DNA of 64,000 nucleotides from Sedimentitalea sp042687825 (GTDB lineage Bacteria; Pseudomonadota; Alphaproteobacteria; Rhodobacterales; Rhodobacteraceae). Every line of letters begins with the position of its first letter. Position 1 is the first letter of the stretch. Shown one piece after another: positions 36,542 through 45,948 of this stretch. The notes below the pieces were generated by a model, which made no database searches, was not told where the DNA came from, and saw only the letters and a program-made list of their open reading frames with translations. Location of the stretch: positions 124,001-188,000 of the forward strand of contig NZ_JBHUQE010000004.1 of NCBI RefSeq assembly GCF_042687825.1. Reading direction: 5' to 3'. The position numbers and the translations under genes are program-made.

Positions 36542-37680
36542 GTGGCGACCTCGGGCGTTTTCGCCTTGGCGCGGCGTAATCGCAACGACAGCGGGCGCGC
36601 GGCCATCTGCAGGAACAGCAGCGCCACGATCAGGCCGACGCCGGTCGGCAGATAGACCAGCGGCCACAGGTCCGGGTTTTTCATCACCGGTTCCGATACC
36701 ACGCCGCGCAGCACTTCGAGAACAACCAGCAGGACAAAGGCCAGCAGGATCTGCCGCCACACGCCAAAGCGCGAAAACCCGCCCAGCAACAGCGTCGAAA
36801 ACCCGATCAGCGTCACGGCGACGCAGATCAGCGCCCGCGCAAAACGCAGGTGCAGTTCTTCGGCCAGTTCGCCGGGCGGAAAGCCCTCGGCGCGGCTGAT
36901 CGCGTCGGACCGGGTCAGCAACTCGGCGGTGGAAATCGTACGCATGCTGCGCGCACGCGACTCGCGTTTCTGAATCAAGGCGCTGATATCATAGGAAAAA
37001 TCGGCGAACACCGTGGTCGACAGGGTTTGTGTGGTATTGTCCAGACGCTGCGCCAGCCCATCCACCATGATCAGGTTGGCGCGGCGGCCATCGCGCACCA
37101 GAAACGCCTTGGCACCGGTATAGGTGACCGACTGGGCCGGATCGCGCTGATCGGACAGGAAGACGTCGTTCAGGGCGCCGTCCGGTTCGATCTGGCGGAT
37201 GTAAAAGGTGACGCCCGGGGCCGGGTGCAGGAAACTGCCCTCGGTCAGCAGCCGGGCCGTCACGTTGCGCGCCACCTCGGCCTCGCGCACCGCAAGCTGG
37301 CTGATCGAGGCGGGCAGCAGAACATGGGTCAGGATGCTCATCATGACGGCGGCGATCAGCCCGAATGCCAGCGCCGGGCGCGCCAGTTGCCACGGGCTGG
37401 ACCCGGTCGCCTGCATCACCGTCAATTCGCTTTCGTTGTTCAGCCGGTTGGTCACGTAGACCGACGCGGCAAAGGCGGCCATCGGCAGGACCATGCGGAT
37501 CAGGTTGGGCAAGGTCAGAGCGGTGAATTCCAGGAACACCATGGCCGACTGGCCATCGCCGATCAGCCGGTCAAACAGTACAACGGCACGGTTGATCCAG
37601 AACACCGCAACAAGGATCAATGCAAAGAACCCGAACAGCAACAGGTATTGCGACAGGACATATCTGTCGTAGCGTGACAC
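36538..37680 (-). CDS. lptF: LPS export ABC transporter permease LptF
   Basis: 380 aa paralogue of LptG with the same six-helix plus jellyroll layout. It starts SRYDRYVLSQYLLLFGFFAL, and the coupling helix is ESELTVMQATGSSPWQLARP. The GTG at 37680 is preferred because AGGGGAAG lies four bases upstream; an ATG at 37704 would add eight residues. It is the first gene of the operon lptF-lptG-lptD-surA-pdxA-rsmA, whose genes mostly overlap. It is divergent from pepA. Confidence 0.93.
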   Translation of the reverse strand: MSRYDRYVLSQYLLLFGFFALILVAVFWINRAVVLFDRLIGDGQSAMVFLEFTALTLPNLIRMVLPMAAFAASVYVTNRLNNESELTVMQATGSSPWQLARPALAFGLIAAVMMSILTHVLLPASISQLAVREAEVARNVTARLLTEGSFLHPAPGVTFYIRQIEPDGALNDVFLSDQRDPAQSVTYTGAKAFLVRDGRRANLIMVDGLAQRLDNTTQTLSTTVFADFSYDISALIQKRESRARSMRTISTAELLTRSDAISRAEGFPPGELAEELHLRFARALICVAVTLIGFSTLLLGGFSRFGVWRQILLAFVLLVVLEVLRGVVSEPVMKNPDLWPLVYLPTGVGLIVALLFLQMAARPLSLRLRRAKAKTPEVAT

Positions 37681-37812
37681 TGCGCTTCCCCTGTTTGCCT
37701 GCATTTTGTTGGGCGCGACCCTACTGCAATTCCTATGCGGCGAAAACTGCTATCTGGTCAAGCCGGGCAGGGCGCGATACCTGTGGGCGAGACGCGAACA
37801 GGGAGCCCGAAC

Positions 37813-39291
37813 ATGAGCCGTTTGACACCGATCCGATTTCAGGACACCGATCTGGATGCCATCGCCGAGGCCTCCGGACGTGTGGCCATTCTGGTGACCC
37901 CCGAAGGCAAGCTTGACCTCGGCGGGCGCAGGGTCAACCGGCTGACGCGCGGTGCCGTGGCGCGACTTGTCGCCAGCGACCGGTTTGCCAAGGCGAAATC
38001 GGGGCAGGTCATCAGCCTGGCCTGGCCCGCCGGCCTGGCGGCCGACGCTCTGGATATACTGGTGCTGGATCGCAAGGCCGACAAGGTCGCGGCCCGCAAG
38101 GCCGGGGCGGCCCTGGCCAAGGTCAAGGACAAGGCGGCTTTGACCCTGCTGGCGGGCAACGCCAAAGAGGCGGCGGACCTGGCCCTGGGGCTGGCTCTGC
38201 GGGATTACCGTTTTGACGCCTATAAATCCGCCGGGGACGACCCGCAGGACAGTGGCGCAGTGGTCATGTATCACAGCCGGTCGCAGGAGATCGCCGATGC
38301 CGCAGCGCCTTTGCTGGCCGTGGCCGAGGGCGCGCATATGACCCGCGATCTGGTCAACGAGCCGGCCAATGTGCTGACCACCACGGAATTTGCCGCGCGC
38401 CTGGCCGAAATGACCGAGCTGGGTCTGACCGTCGAATTGCTGGAAGAGGATGAACTGGAAAAGCTGGGCATGCGCGCGCTGCTCTGTGTCGGGCAGGGGT
38501 CGGCCAGCCCGTCGCGGGTGGTGGTGATGCAATGGAATGGCGGTGCCGCGGATGACGCGCCGCTGGCGCTGGTCGGCAAGGGCGTGGTGTTTGACACCGG
38601 CGGCATCTCGCTGAAACCGGCCGCCGGCATGGAAGACATGACCATGGATATGGGCGGTGCCGGCGTGGTGGCCGGCACGATGCGGGCGCTGGCCCTGCGC
38701 AAGGCCCGGGCCAATGTGGTCGGGCTGGTCGGGCTGGTCGAGAACATGCCCTCGGGCGAGGCCACGCGGCCCGGCGATGTGGTCCGGTCGATGCAGGGTA
38801 CCACGATCGAGGTGATCAATACCGATGCCGAGGGGCGTTTGGTGCTGAGCGATGTGATGTGGTATGCGCAGGACCGGTTCAAACCGACGGCGATGATCGA
38901 TCTGGCGACCCTGACCGGCGCCATCATCATCGGGCTGGGGCATGAAAACGCCGGGGTCTTTTCCAATGATGACGATCTGTGCAACGCGTTTCTAAAGGCC
39001 GCCGGGGCCGAGGGAGAAGGCGCCTGGCGGATGCCGCTGGGCAAGGCCTATGACGACCTGATCAAGTCGCGCATCGCCGATATCAAGAACACCGGCGGCC
39101 GTCCCGCCGGGTCGATCACCGCCGCGCAGTTCCTGGCCCGGTTCGTCAAGGAGGATACCCCCTGGATCCATCTGGACATCGCCGGCGTGGCCTCGGTCAA
39201 AAGCGACACCGATTTTGCCCCCAAGGGCGCCACCGGCTGGGGCGTTGCGGCGCTGAACCGGCTGGTGCGGGACCGGTTCGAACAGGAATAG
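37813..39291 (+). CDS. pepA: Leucyl aminopeptidase (M17 family)
   Basis: 492 aa cytosolic di-zinc exopeptidase releasing N-terminal residues from peptides. An N-terminal alpha/beta domain (1-160) precedes the catalytic domain with GKGVVFDTGGISLKPAAGME (metal Lys/Asp), NTDAEGRLVLSDV (metal Asp/Glu and catalytic Arg) and DLATLTGA. The chosen start, MSRLTPIRFQD, has AGGGAG nine bases upstream. The upstream 26 codons in frame overlap the promoter region shared with lptF. holC follows after six bases. Confidence 0.94.
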   Translation: MSRLTPIRFQDTDLDAIAEASGRVAILVTPEGKLDLGGRRVNRLTRGAVARLVASDRFAKAKSGQVISLAWPAGLAADALDILVLDRKADKVAARKAGAALAKVKDKAALTLLAGNAKEAADLALGLALRDYRFDAYKSAGDDPQDSGAVVMYHSRSQEIADAAAPLLAVAEGAHMTRDLVNEPANVLTTTEFAARLAEMTELGLTVELLEEDELEKLGMRALLCVGQGSASPSRVVVMQWNGGAADDAPLALVGKGVVFDTGGISLKPAAGMEDMTMDMGGAGVVAGTMRALALRKARANVVGLVGLVENMPSGEATRPGDVVRSMQGTTIEVINTDAEGRLVLSDVMWYAQDRFKPTAMIDLATLTGAIIIGLGHENAGVFSNDDDLCNAFLKAAGAEGEGAWRMPLGKAYDDLIKSRIADIKNTGGRPAGSITAAQFLARFVKEDTPWIHLDIAGVASVKSDTDFAPKGATGWGVAALNRLVRDRFEQE

Positions 39292-39297
39292 CACCCC

Positions 39298-39756
39298 ATG
39301 GGCGCGGCCTATTTCTATCACCTGACGCGGCATTCCATGGATCAGACCCTGAGCGTGCTGCTGGGCAAGGCGCGTCAGGCGGGCTGGCGCATCGCGGTGC
39401 GGGGCACCGATCCGGACCGCATGGCCTGGCTGGACGAAAAACTGTGGCTTGGGCCCGAGGACGGGTTCCTGCCGCATGGGCTGGCCGGCGGAGCGCATGA
39501 TGCGGATCAGCCGATCCTGCTGACCACCGGGGTCCAGGCGGCAAATGCGCCCGAATGTCTGTTCGCGGTGGACGGGGCCGAGGTCGGCGCCCCCGAGGTG
39601 GCGGCGCTGGAACGGGTCTGCATCCTGTTTGACGGCAATGACGAACAGGCGGTTCAGCACGCCCGGGTGCAATGGAAGACTCTGACCGATGCCGGCTGTT
39701 CGGCGCAATACTGGTCCGAAGCCGCCGGCCACTGGGAAAAGAAGGCGGAAAAATGA
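39298..39756 (+). CDS. holC: DNA polymerase III subunit chi
   Basis: 152 aa HolC family protein that links the clamp loader to single-stranded-DNA-binding protein. AYFYHLTRHSMDQTLSVLLG at the start, KARQAGWRIAVRG and LDEKLWLGPEDGFLPHG are family segments. Co-transcription with pepA is conserved in many Proteobacteria. Confidence 0.92.
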   Translation: MGAAYFYHLTRHSMDQTLSVLLGKARQAGWRIAVRGTDPDRMAWLDEKLWLGPEDGFLPHGLAGGAHDADQPILLTTGVQAANAPECLFAVDGAEVGAPEVAALERVCILFDGNDEQAVQHARVQWKTLTDAGCSAQYWSEAAGHWEKKAEK

Positions 39757-39803
39757 GCCGTCGACCCGCGCCGCTGCGGCGGGGCAGGTGTAGGGTCGGG
39801 CGA

Positions 39804-40385
39804 TCAGCGCGTCAACACCAGCGCGTCTCCGGTGATCTCGATTTTTTCCCAGCGCCGCAGATAGGCCATGCCCAGCAGCGACTGATCCATCTCGCCCTGG
39901 TTGACCCAGGCCCGCACGTCGCGGTCCAGCGCCGGCCCCAGTTCCACACGCTCCAGCGCGATCGGCGCCGTGCGTACCAGCCCGTTGGCGGTGTTGGCGC
40001 GGCCCATATAGGCCAAATTCGCCAGATCAATGCCGACTCTTGCTGCATCGTCGCGGGTCAGCACCATGTCCGACGCACCCGTGTCGATCAGAAAATCGAC
40101 CGGTTTTTCGTTGATCATCAAGGTCAGGTAATAATGCCCGTCCGGGGCGCGCGGCACTTCGACCTGGCCGGTCGAGGCAAAGACCGACTGGCTGGGGCGC
40201 AGGGTCTGGCGAATGTCGTCCCAGACGCCGATGGCGGCAATCACACCGACAAAGATCAGCCCCCAGGCCAGCGCCTGCTGCACGGTGCGGCCCAGCGACC
40301 TGCGGTTGCCGGCGACGAACCAGGTCAGCACCATGGCCAGCAAAAGCAGCAGATAGATCAGGTTGCCCCAGTCCAGAGAATTCAT
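39804..40385 (-). CDS. Membrane-anchored retropepsin-like aspartic protease (TIGR02281 family)
   Basis: 193 aa. Two N-terminal membrane helices (residues about 8-25 and 38-54) precede a single retropepsin-type domain. The active-site triplet is DTGAS at 101-105, within VDFLIDTGASDMVL. A flap-like segment is ANTANGLVRTAPI. One active-site Asp per chain means it must dimerise, like retroviral proteases. The family (TIGR02281, clan AA) is widespread in alphaproteobacteria. The target is unknown. Confidence 0.85.
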   Translation of the reverse strand: MNSLDWGNLIYLLLLLAMVLTWFVAGNRRSLGRTVQQALAWGLIFVGVIAAIGVWDDIRQTLRPSQSVFASTGQVEVPRAPDGHYYLTLMINEKPVDFLIDTGASDMVLTRDDAARVGIDLANLAYMGRANTANGLVRTAPIALERVELGPALDRDVRAWVNQGEMDQSLLGMAYLRRWEKIEITGDALVLTR

Positions 40386-40440
40386 ATGTGGCGGTCTCGC
40401 GTCATGGCGCAGATAGATATAGGTACGATCCGCGCCTTGC

Positions 40441-41067
40441 CTAGCCGGCCATGCCGAAATCGCGCAGTCCGTCCAGCACGAACTGGACCGCCAGGGCCGC
40501 CAGCAGCATCCCCAGCAGGCGTGTCACCACATTGATTCCCGTCTTGCCCAATGCGCGCGCCAGCACGCCGCTGATCAGGAAGAACGCAAAGGCCACCGTT
40601 ACCACGGCGATCATCACCGCGACCACCAGAACCAGCCCTTCAACGCCGGGTTTCTGCCCGCTCAGCAGGATCATCGTCGCAATCGAACCAGGGCCGGCGA
40701 TCAGCGGAATCGCCATGGGAAAGACCGAGGGGTCGGGGACGTCGTCCTCGGCTTCGGCCTGTCCGGCGCGGCGTTTGCTGCGGCGCTCGAACAGCATTTC
40801 CAGCGCCGTCAGAAACAGCAGGATGCCGCCCGCGACGCGAAAGGCCGGCATCGAGATGCCGATAAAACCCAGCACCGACTCGCCGAAGGCGGAAAACAGC
40901 GTCAGGATCAGGATGGCCGTGATGCAGGATCTCAGCGCGATGGCGCGACGGCGCGCGGCGTTCATGCCCTGGGTCAGGGCCATGAACATCGGTGTCAGAC
41001 CGATCGGATCAATGATCACGAACAGGGTGACAAAGGCGGTGATCAGAAAGCCGGTATCGACGGTCAC
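40441..41067 (-). CDS. MarC family integral membrane protein
   Basis: 208 aa with six hydrophobic helices. Starts TVDTGFLITAFVTLFVIIDP; FPMAIPLIAGPGSIATMILL is the MarC family signature. Despite the name, MarC proteins are not established as antibiotic-resistance factors. Start is the GTG at 41067, coupled to the ABC-F gene by a GTGA overlap. A charged loop (RRSKRRAGQAEAEDD) separates the two three-helix halves. Confidence 0.87.
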   Translation of the reverse strand: MTVDTGFLITAFVTLFVIIDPIGLTPMFMALTQGMNAARRRAIALRSCITAILILTLFSAFGESVLGFIGISMPAFRVAGGILLFLTALEMLFERRSKRRAGQAEAEDDVPDPSVFPMAIPLIAGPGSIATMILLSGQKPGVEGLVLVVAVMIAVVTVAFAFFLISGVLARALGKTGINVVTRLLGMLLAALAVQFVLDGLRDFGMAG

Positions 41068-42914
41068 TTTTCGGCGGTCTCCAGCTTTTCCAGGGCCGTC
41101 ATCCACAGCGTTTCGGCGCGGTCCAGCCCTTCCATCACTTCGGCGTATTTGCGTTGCCAAACCTCGGCCTCGCCTGCCTTGCCATCCTCGTACAGCGCCG
41201 GGTCGGCCAGCTTCGCGGCCAGCTTGTCGCGCATCTGGTTCAGCTTCTGGACGCGCTCCTCGCCTTTGCGCACCTCGGAGCGCAGCGCCAGGATAGCATC
41301 GCGCGAGGGGCGCTTGGGTTTGGGCTTGGGCGGCGCGGTTTTGGCGGCCGGCTTGTCGCGGCTCAGCAACATGCTGCGATAGGCGGGCAGATCGCCGTCA
41401 TAGGGTTTGACCGTTCCCCCCGACACCAGCCACAGGCGGTCAGCGACCAGAGACAGCAGATGCATGTCATGGCTGACCAGAATCACCGCGCCGGAATAGG
41501 CGGTCAGGGCCTCGACCAGGGCCTCGCGCGATTCGATGTCCAGATGGTTGGTCGGCTCGTCGAGAATCAGCAGATGCGGCGCGGGCAGGGTGGCCAGCAG
41601 CAGCGACAGCCGCGCCTTTTGACCGCCCGACAGACGCCCGACCGCGGTTTCGGCCTGATCCGGTCCCAGCCCAAAGCCGGCCAGACGGGCGCGCAGTTTC
41701 GCCTGACCTTCGGCGGGGCGTTCGCGCAGCAGGTGTTGCAGCGGTGTTTCCTCGACGCGCAATTCCTCGACCTGATGCTGGGCGAAAAAACCGATCCGCA
41801 GCTTGTTGGATTTGGTCATCTTGCCGGCCATCGGCGCCAGCCGGTCGCTGAGCAGCTTGGCCAGGGTGGATTTGCCCTGACCGTTCTTGCCCAACAGTGC
41901 GATGCGGTCGTCCTGATCGATGCGCAGGTTCAGATCGCGCAGCACCACGGTGTCGCCATAGCCGGTGGTGACCCCCTCGGTGGCGATGATCGGCGGTGAC
42001 AGTTCTTCGGGTTCCGGAAAGCTGAACACCGTGCGCGCGGCATCCTCCGGCGCACGAATGGTCTGCATCTTTTCCAGCATCTTGACCCGGCTCTGGGCCT
42101 GTTTCGCCTTGCTGGCCTTGGCCTTGAACCGGTCGACAAAGGCCTGCAGATGGGCGCGCCTTGCGTCCTGTTTCTTGGCCGCGGCGGCCTGAACGGCGCG
42201 GTTGGCGGCGCGCTGGCGGGCGAACTGGTCGTAATTGCCTGCGTAATAGGTCAGGCCGCGGTTCTCCAGATGCAGGATACCGCCGACCGCGCGGTTTAAG
42301 AGATCGCGGTCGTGGCTGATGATGATCACCGTATGGGGATAGCGCGCCAGGTAGTTTTCCAGCCACAGCGCGCCTTCGAGATCGAGATAGTTGGTCGGTT
42401 CGTCCAGCAGCAGATAATCGGGCCGGGCAAACAGCACCGCCGCCAGCGCCACTCGCATCCGCCAGCCGCCGGAAAAGGCGCTGCAGGGCATCAGCTGTTC
42501 CTCGGCGTCAAACCCCAGCCCGCGCAGGATCGACGAGGCGCGGCCCTCGGCGGACCAGGCGTCGATATCGGCCAGCCGGGTCTGCACCTCGGCGATGCGG
42601 GCCGCGTCGGTGGCGGTTTCCGCCTCGGTCAGCAGAGCGGCGCGTTCCGTGTCGGCGGCCAGTACCGTGTCCAGCAGCGACACGTCGTTGCCGGGCACCT
42701 CTTGTGCCACGCCGCCGATGCGGGCGCGGGCGGGCAGGGTGATCGAACCGCCCTCGAGATGCAACTCGCCCCGGATCAGCTTGAACAGCGTGGTCTTGCC
42801 GGCGCCGTTGCGTCCGATCAGCCCGACCTTGTGGCCGGCCGGAATGGTGGCGCTGGCAGCTTCGAACAGCGGGCGGCCCTCGACGGAATAGGTCAGATCG
42901 GTGATGCGTAACAT
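41064..42914 (-). CDS. ABC-F ATPase, YheS type
   Basis: 616 aa with two ATPase domains. The first has GRNGAGKTT, FSGGWRMRVALA and LLDEPTNYLD; the second has GKNGQGKST, LSGGQKARLSLLL and LILDEPTNHLD. A long Lys/Ala/Arg linker (ARQRAANRAVQAAAAKKQDA) is the P-site tRNA interaction motif. The GGVAQEVPGND segment and FSGGWRMR resemble YheS more than EttA. The C-terminal 90 residues are a coiled coil. This is a ribosome-acting translation factor. The start is MLRITDLTYSV at 42914; the open frame upstream overlaps yceI antisense. Confidence 0.9.
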   Translation of the reverse strand: MLRITDLTYSVEGRPLFEAASATIPAGHKVGLIGRNGAGKTTLFKLIRGELHLEGGSITLPARARIGGVAQEVPGNDVSLLDTVLAADTERAALLTEAETATDAARIAEVQTRLADIDAWSAEGRASSILRGLGFDAEEQLMPCSAFSGGWRMRVALAAVLFARPDYLLLDEPTNYLDLEGALWLENYLARYPHTVIIISHDRDLLNRAVGGILHLENRGLTYYAGNYDQFARQRAANRAVQAAAAKKQDARRAHLQAFVDRFKAKASKAKQAQSRVKMLEKMQTIRAPEDAARTVFSFPEPEELSPPIIATEGVTTGYGDTVVLRDLNLRIDQDDRIALLGKNGQGKSTLAKLLSDRLAPMAGKMTKSNKLRIGFFAQHQVEELRVEETPLQHLLRERPAEGQAKLRARLAGFGLGPDQAETAVGRLSGGQKARLSLLLATLPAPHLLILDEPTNHLDIESREALVEALTAYSGAVILVSHDMHLLSLVADRLWLVSGGTVKPYDGDLPAYRSMLLSRDKPAAKTAPPKPKPKRPSRDAILALRSEVRKGEERVQKLNQMRDKLAAKLADPALYEDGKAGEAEVWQRKYAEVMEGLDRAETLWMTALEKLETAEK

Positions 42915-42979
42915 GGGCGCGGTGTGGCGCAGCCGCGATCCACTGTCAATCGGGCCGCTGCCAATCGGGCGCGGACAGT

Positions 42980-43618
42980 CTATGGCGACGCCGCACCGGT
43001 GCCGATGAATTCCGCCTCGATGCGCACCGTCACCTCGTCCCCGACCCCCATGCGGGTGCCCGGCGCGGGCACGCCGGCGGTCATGCCGAAAGCCGAGCGG
43101 CTGAACCGGGTCTCGGCGGAAAATCCCAGGCGTGGGTGTGGTTCCAGGAACCCGGCCGGATAGGCGCCGTTGAACCGGGCCTGCAACGTCAGCGGCGTGC
43201 TGGCGCCCAGCAGGGTCAGGGTGCCGTCGATACGGGCGGTGTCCTCGCCTGTCAGGGTCACCGCGTCGGCGACATAGATGATTTCGGGATGGGTGGATGC
43301 ATCGAACCATGTCGGGCCCAGCATGTCGTCCAGAAATCCCGGCGGCGGTGCCGGCAGGTCCAGCGAGGCCACCTCGATTCGCACCGTCAGTCGGGCACTG
43401 GCCGGGTCGGACGGGTCCAGATCGAGCTGCGCGTCGACACGATCGAACCCGGCGACGAACTGGCTGAGGCCCAGATGATCGACGGAAAACACCACGATGC
43501 CATGTGCCGGATCCAGCACAAACCGCTGCGCCGGAATGCCATCGGCGGCCTGGGCTGCGGCCTCGCCGCCTGTCACCAAGGCCATCAGCAATGCGGCTGT
43601 GCGAAAGAGGGGCGTCAC
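42980..43618 (-). CDS. YceI family periplasmic protein
   Basis: 212 aa. A signal peptide (MTPLFRTAALLMALVTGGEA, cut near AAAQA) precedes a lipocalin-like YceI domain. The opening RFVLDPAHGIVVFSVDHLGL is typical, as are FFVAG-like FVAGFDRVDAQLDLDP, DASTHPEIIYVADAVT and the final VTVRIEAEFIG strand. YceI proteins bind isoprenoid or amphipathic ligands. The gene stands alone upstream of the yheS-like gene. Confidence 0.9.
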   Translation of the reverse strand: MTPLFRTAALLMALVTGGEAAAQAADGIPAQRFVLDPAHGIVVFSVDHLGLSQFVAGFDRVDAQLDLDPSDPASARLTVRIEVASLDLPAPPPGFLDDMLGPTWFDASTHPEIIYVADAVTLTGEDTARIDGTLTLLGASTPLTLQARFNGAYPAGFLEPHPRLGFSAETRFSRSAFGMTAGVPAPGTRMGVGDEVTVRIEAEFIGTGAASP

Positions 43619-43795
43619 TGGCGAACTCCTTTTGCCGATGTGCGGCTTGCCAGCATCATGAGGCAGGTTCCGGCGGCGGGCAACTCAGCTTCTCGTGTGG
43701 TCGTCTCGCGACGCCTTTTCAATCCGGTTGCCGCATGTTAGGCGGCGCGCGATATCCAAGGCGGGAAGGCCCGCCGACAGACAAGGAGATGCCGG

Positions 43796-44218
43796 ATGGC
43801 CCTGGAACGTACGTTTTCGATCATCAAACCCGACGCAACCCGCCGCAACCTGACCGGCAAGATCAATGCCAAGTTCGAAGAGGCCGGACTGCGCATCGTC
43901 GCGCAAAAGCGCATTCACATGACCAAAGCCCAGGCCGGCGTGTTCTATAGCGTTCATGCCGAACGCCCGTTCTATGACGAATTGTGCGAATTCATGTCCT
44001 CCGAACCGGTCGTCGTGCAGGTGCTGGAAGGCGAAAACGCGATTACAAAGAACCGCGAGATCATGGGCGCCACCAACCCGGCGGATGCCGCACCCGGCAC
44101 CATCCGGGCCGAATTTGCCGAGTCGGTCGGCGAGAACTCGGTGCACGGCTCGGACGCGCCGGAAACGGCGGCGGTCGAGATCGCCTATTTCTTTTCCGGT
44201 CTCGAACTGGTGGGCTGA
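43796..44218 (+). CDS. ndk: Nucleoside diphosphate kinase
   Basis: 140 aa. It transfers the gamma-phosphate between nucleoside triphosphates and diphosphates via a phospho-histidine. Catalytic His117 lies in [20 protein letters not shown], and the N-terminus [20 protein letters not shown] is canonical. The preceding ACAAGGAGATGCCGG holds the ribosome site. A strong intrinsic terminator follows 70 bases after the stop, so the gene is monocistronic. Confidence 0.97.
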   Translation: MALERTFSIIKPDATRRNLTGKINAKFEEAGLRIVAQKRIHMTKAQAGVFYSVHAERPFYDELCEFMSSEPVVVQVLEGENAITKNREIMGATNPADAAPGTIRAEFAESVGENSVHGSDAPETAAVEIAYFFSGLELVG

Positions 44219-44285
44219 TCCTGCCCCGGCCACCGTCGCCTGGATGCCGGGCGCAGACGGCCGGATCGACCGCGACTGCCGACAC

Positions 44286-44315
44286 GGGCCGCTGCCGCGA
44301 TGCAGCGGCCCTTTT
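44286..44315 (+). terminator. Intrinsic terminator of ndk
   Basis: Perfect 10-bp stem GGGCCGCTGC/GCAGCGGCCC with loop CGCGAT, directly followed by TTTT. It is the clearest rho-independent terminator in the window. Confidence 0.9.
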
Positions 44316-44389
44316 CATATCCCGCTGGCGCGGTGATTGACTTGCCGCCGCGGCGGGGCAAGATGGGCGCCGGATCGGGAGGCCAGCTT

Positions 44390-45637
44390 ATGACAGGACC
44401 GGAAAATGTCGCGGGCGCGGATCTGGTGCGGGGGTTCGATCTGGCGCATCCGCCGGAGGATTTCGCCGGCGATCCGTTCCGGTATTATGATGCCCTGCTG
44501 CGCCACGCGCCGGTGCTGCCGCAGCCCGACGGCTCGGTTCTGTTGACGCGGCACGCGGATCTGGACCGGGTCTATCGCGACACGACGCTGTTCATCTCGG
44601 ACAAGAAATCGGTTTTTGGTCCAAAATTCGGCATCGGCAGCCCGCTTTACGAGCATCACACGACGTCGCTGGTCTTTAACGATCCGCCGCTGCACACGCG
44701 GGTGCGCCGGATCATGACATCGGCGTTGACGCCGCGCGCCATCGCCCGGATGGAGCCGGGCCTGGTCGACACGGTGGATGCGCTGTTGCAGAACATGGCC
44801 CACCGGCCCCGGGTCGATCTGATCGAGGATTTCGCCGCCGCGATTCCGATCCAGATCATCGGTAATCTGCTGGATGTGCCGGTGGACGAGCGTGGCCCGC
44901 TGCGCGACTGGTCGCTGGCCATTCTCGGGGCGCTGGAACCGGTGCTGACCCCCGAGCAGACGCAACGCGGCCATGACGCCGTGCGTGAATTCAAGACCTA
45001 TCTGCAGGACCTGATCGCGCGGCGCCGGGCCCGGCCCGGAGATCCCGAAACCGATGTTCTGACCCGCCTGATCCGGGGCGAGGGCGGCGATGGCCAGCTC
45101 AGCGAGATCGAGTTGATCCAGAACTGCATATTCATCCTGAATGCCGGGCACGAGACCACGACCAATCTGATCGGCAACGGGCTGGCGCTGTTGCATGATT
45201 ACCCGGATCAAAAGGCGCGCCTGTTGGCCGAGCCCGAGCTGATCGCCCCGGCGGTCGAGGAATTCCTGCGGTTCCGCTCGCCCAACCAGTTGGGCAACCG
45301 TGAAACCGCCACCGAGGTCACACTTGGCGATCACTGGATCGCGGCGGGCACAAACCTGCATCTGTGTATCGGGGCCGCCAATCGCGATCCGGCGGTGTTC
45401 CCTGACCCGGCCCGGCTGGATATCGCGCGCAAGCCCAACCGCCATCTGGCCTTTGCCGCCGGCCCGCATGTCTGTATCGGCCTGACCCTGGCCCGGATGG
45501 AGGGGCGCATTGCCATCGGCCGGTTTCTGACCCGTTTTCCGGGTTTTTCGATCCTGCCGGGGCGCGTCGCCGGGGGACGGCTGCGGTTTCGCGGCTATGC
45601 GGAACTGCCGGCGAGGCTGGTGCCGCCTGCGGCCTAG
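44390..45637 (+). CDS. Cytochrome P450
   Basis: 415 aa soluble bacterial P450. The heme-binding loop is FAAGPHVCIG with the iron-ligating Cys362. The I-helix oxygen motif is NAGHETTTN (251-259) and the K-helix ExxR is EFLR (291-294). No membrane anchor or fused reductase is present, and no ferredoxin gene lies nearby, so redox partners are encoded elsewhere. GGGAGG lies seven bases before the ATG at 44390. The substrate is unknown. Its last four bases overlap the next, convergent gene. Confidence 0.93.
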   Translation: MTGPENVAGADLVRGFDLAHPPEDFAGDPFRYYDALLRHAPVLPQPDGSVLLTRHADLDRVYRDTTLFISDKKSVFGPKFGIGSPLYEHHTTSLVFNDPPLHTRVRRIMTSALTPRAIARMEPGLVDTVDALLQNMAHRPRVDLIEDFAAAIPIQIIGNLLDVPVDERGPLRDWSLAILGALEPVLTPEQTQRGHDAVREFKTYLQDLIARRRARPGDPETDVLTRLIRGEGGDGQLSEIELIQNCIFILNAGHETTTNLIGNGLALLHDYPDQKARLLAEPELIAPAVEEFLRFRSPNQLGNRETATEVTLGDHWIAAGTNLHLCIGAANRDPAVFPDPARLDIARKPNRHLAFAAGPHVCIGLTLARMEGRIAIGRFLTRFPGFSILPGRVAGGRLRFRGYAELPARLVPPAA

Positions 45638-45891
45638 GATTCGGGTTCGATTTCCCGCATCAGCCATTCGCCGCGCCGGATCTGTTCGCGCACGACGGTC
45701 AGCTTGGTCTTCAGCCGGTCGGATTTGCTGTCCTTGGCGCTGGTTTCCAGATCGGTCAGCAACTCGGTTTCCTTGGCCCGCAGCTTCAGTAGTACTTTCT
45801 CGACATGCGAAGGCTTGATCTTTTCGACCTTTTGCCGCCGAAGCCTGTCGAAATAGGCGTCGAGCTTTTCGATGTTTTTCTTCAAACCCAT
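45634..45891 (-). CDS. Small coiled-coil protein
   Basis: 85 aa, almost entirely helical and highly charged: MGLKKNIEKLDAYFDRLRRQ, then KIKPSHVEKVLLKLRAKETE, and a second helix (SDRLKTKLTVVREQIRRGEW). No cysteines or membrane segments. I do not recognise a characterised family. An in-frame ATG at 45921 would add ten residues without a ribosome site; AAGGA lies 11 bases before the chosen ATG. Confidence 0.6.
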   Translation of the reverse strand: MGLKKNIEKLDAYFDRLRRQKVEKIKPSHVEKVLLKLRAKETELLTDLETSAKDSKSDRLKTKLTVVREQIRRGEWLMREIEPES

Positions 45892-45948
45892 CGGTTCGGT
45901 GTTCCTTGCGTAATATGTCATGGCGCCGGTCTGTAACGGCGTTTGGTA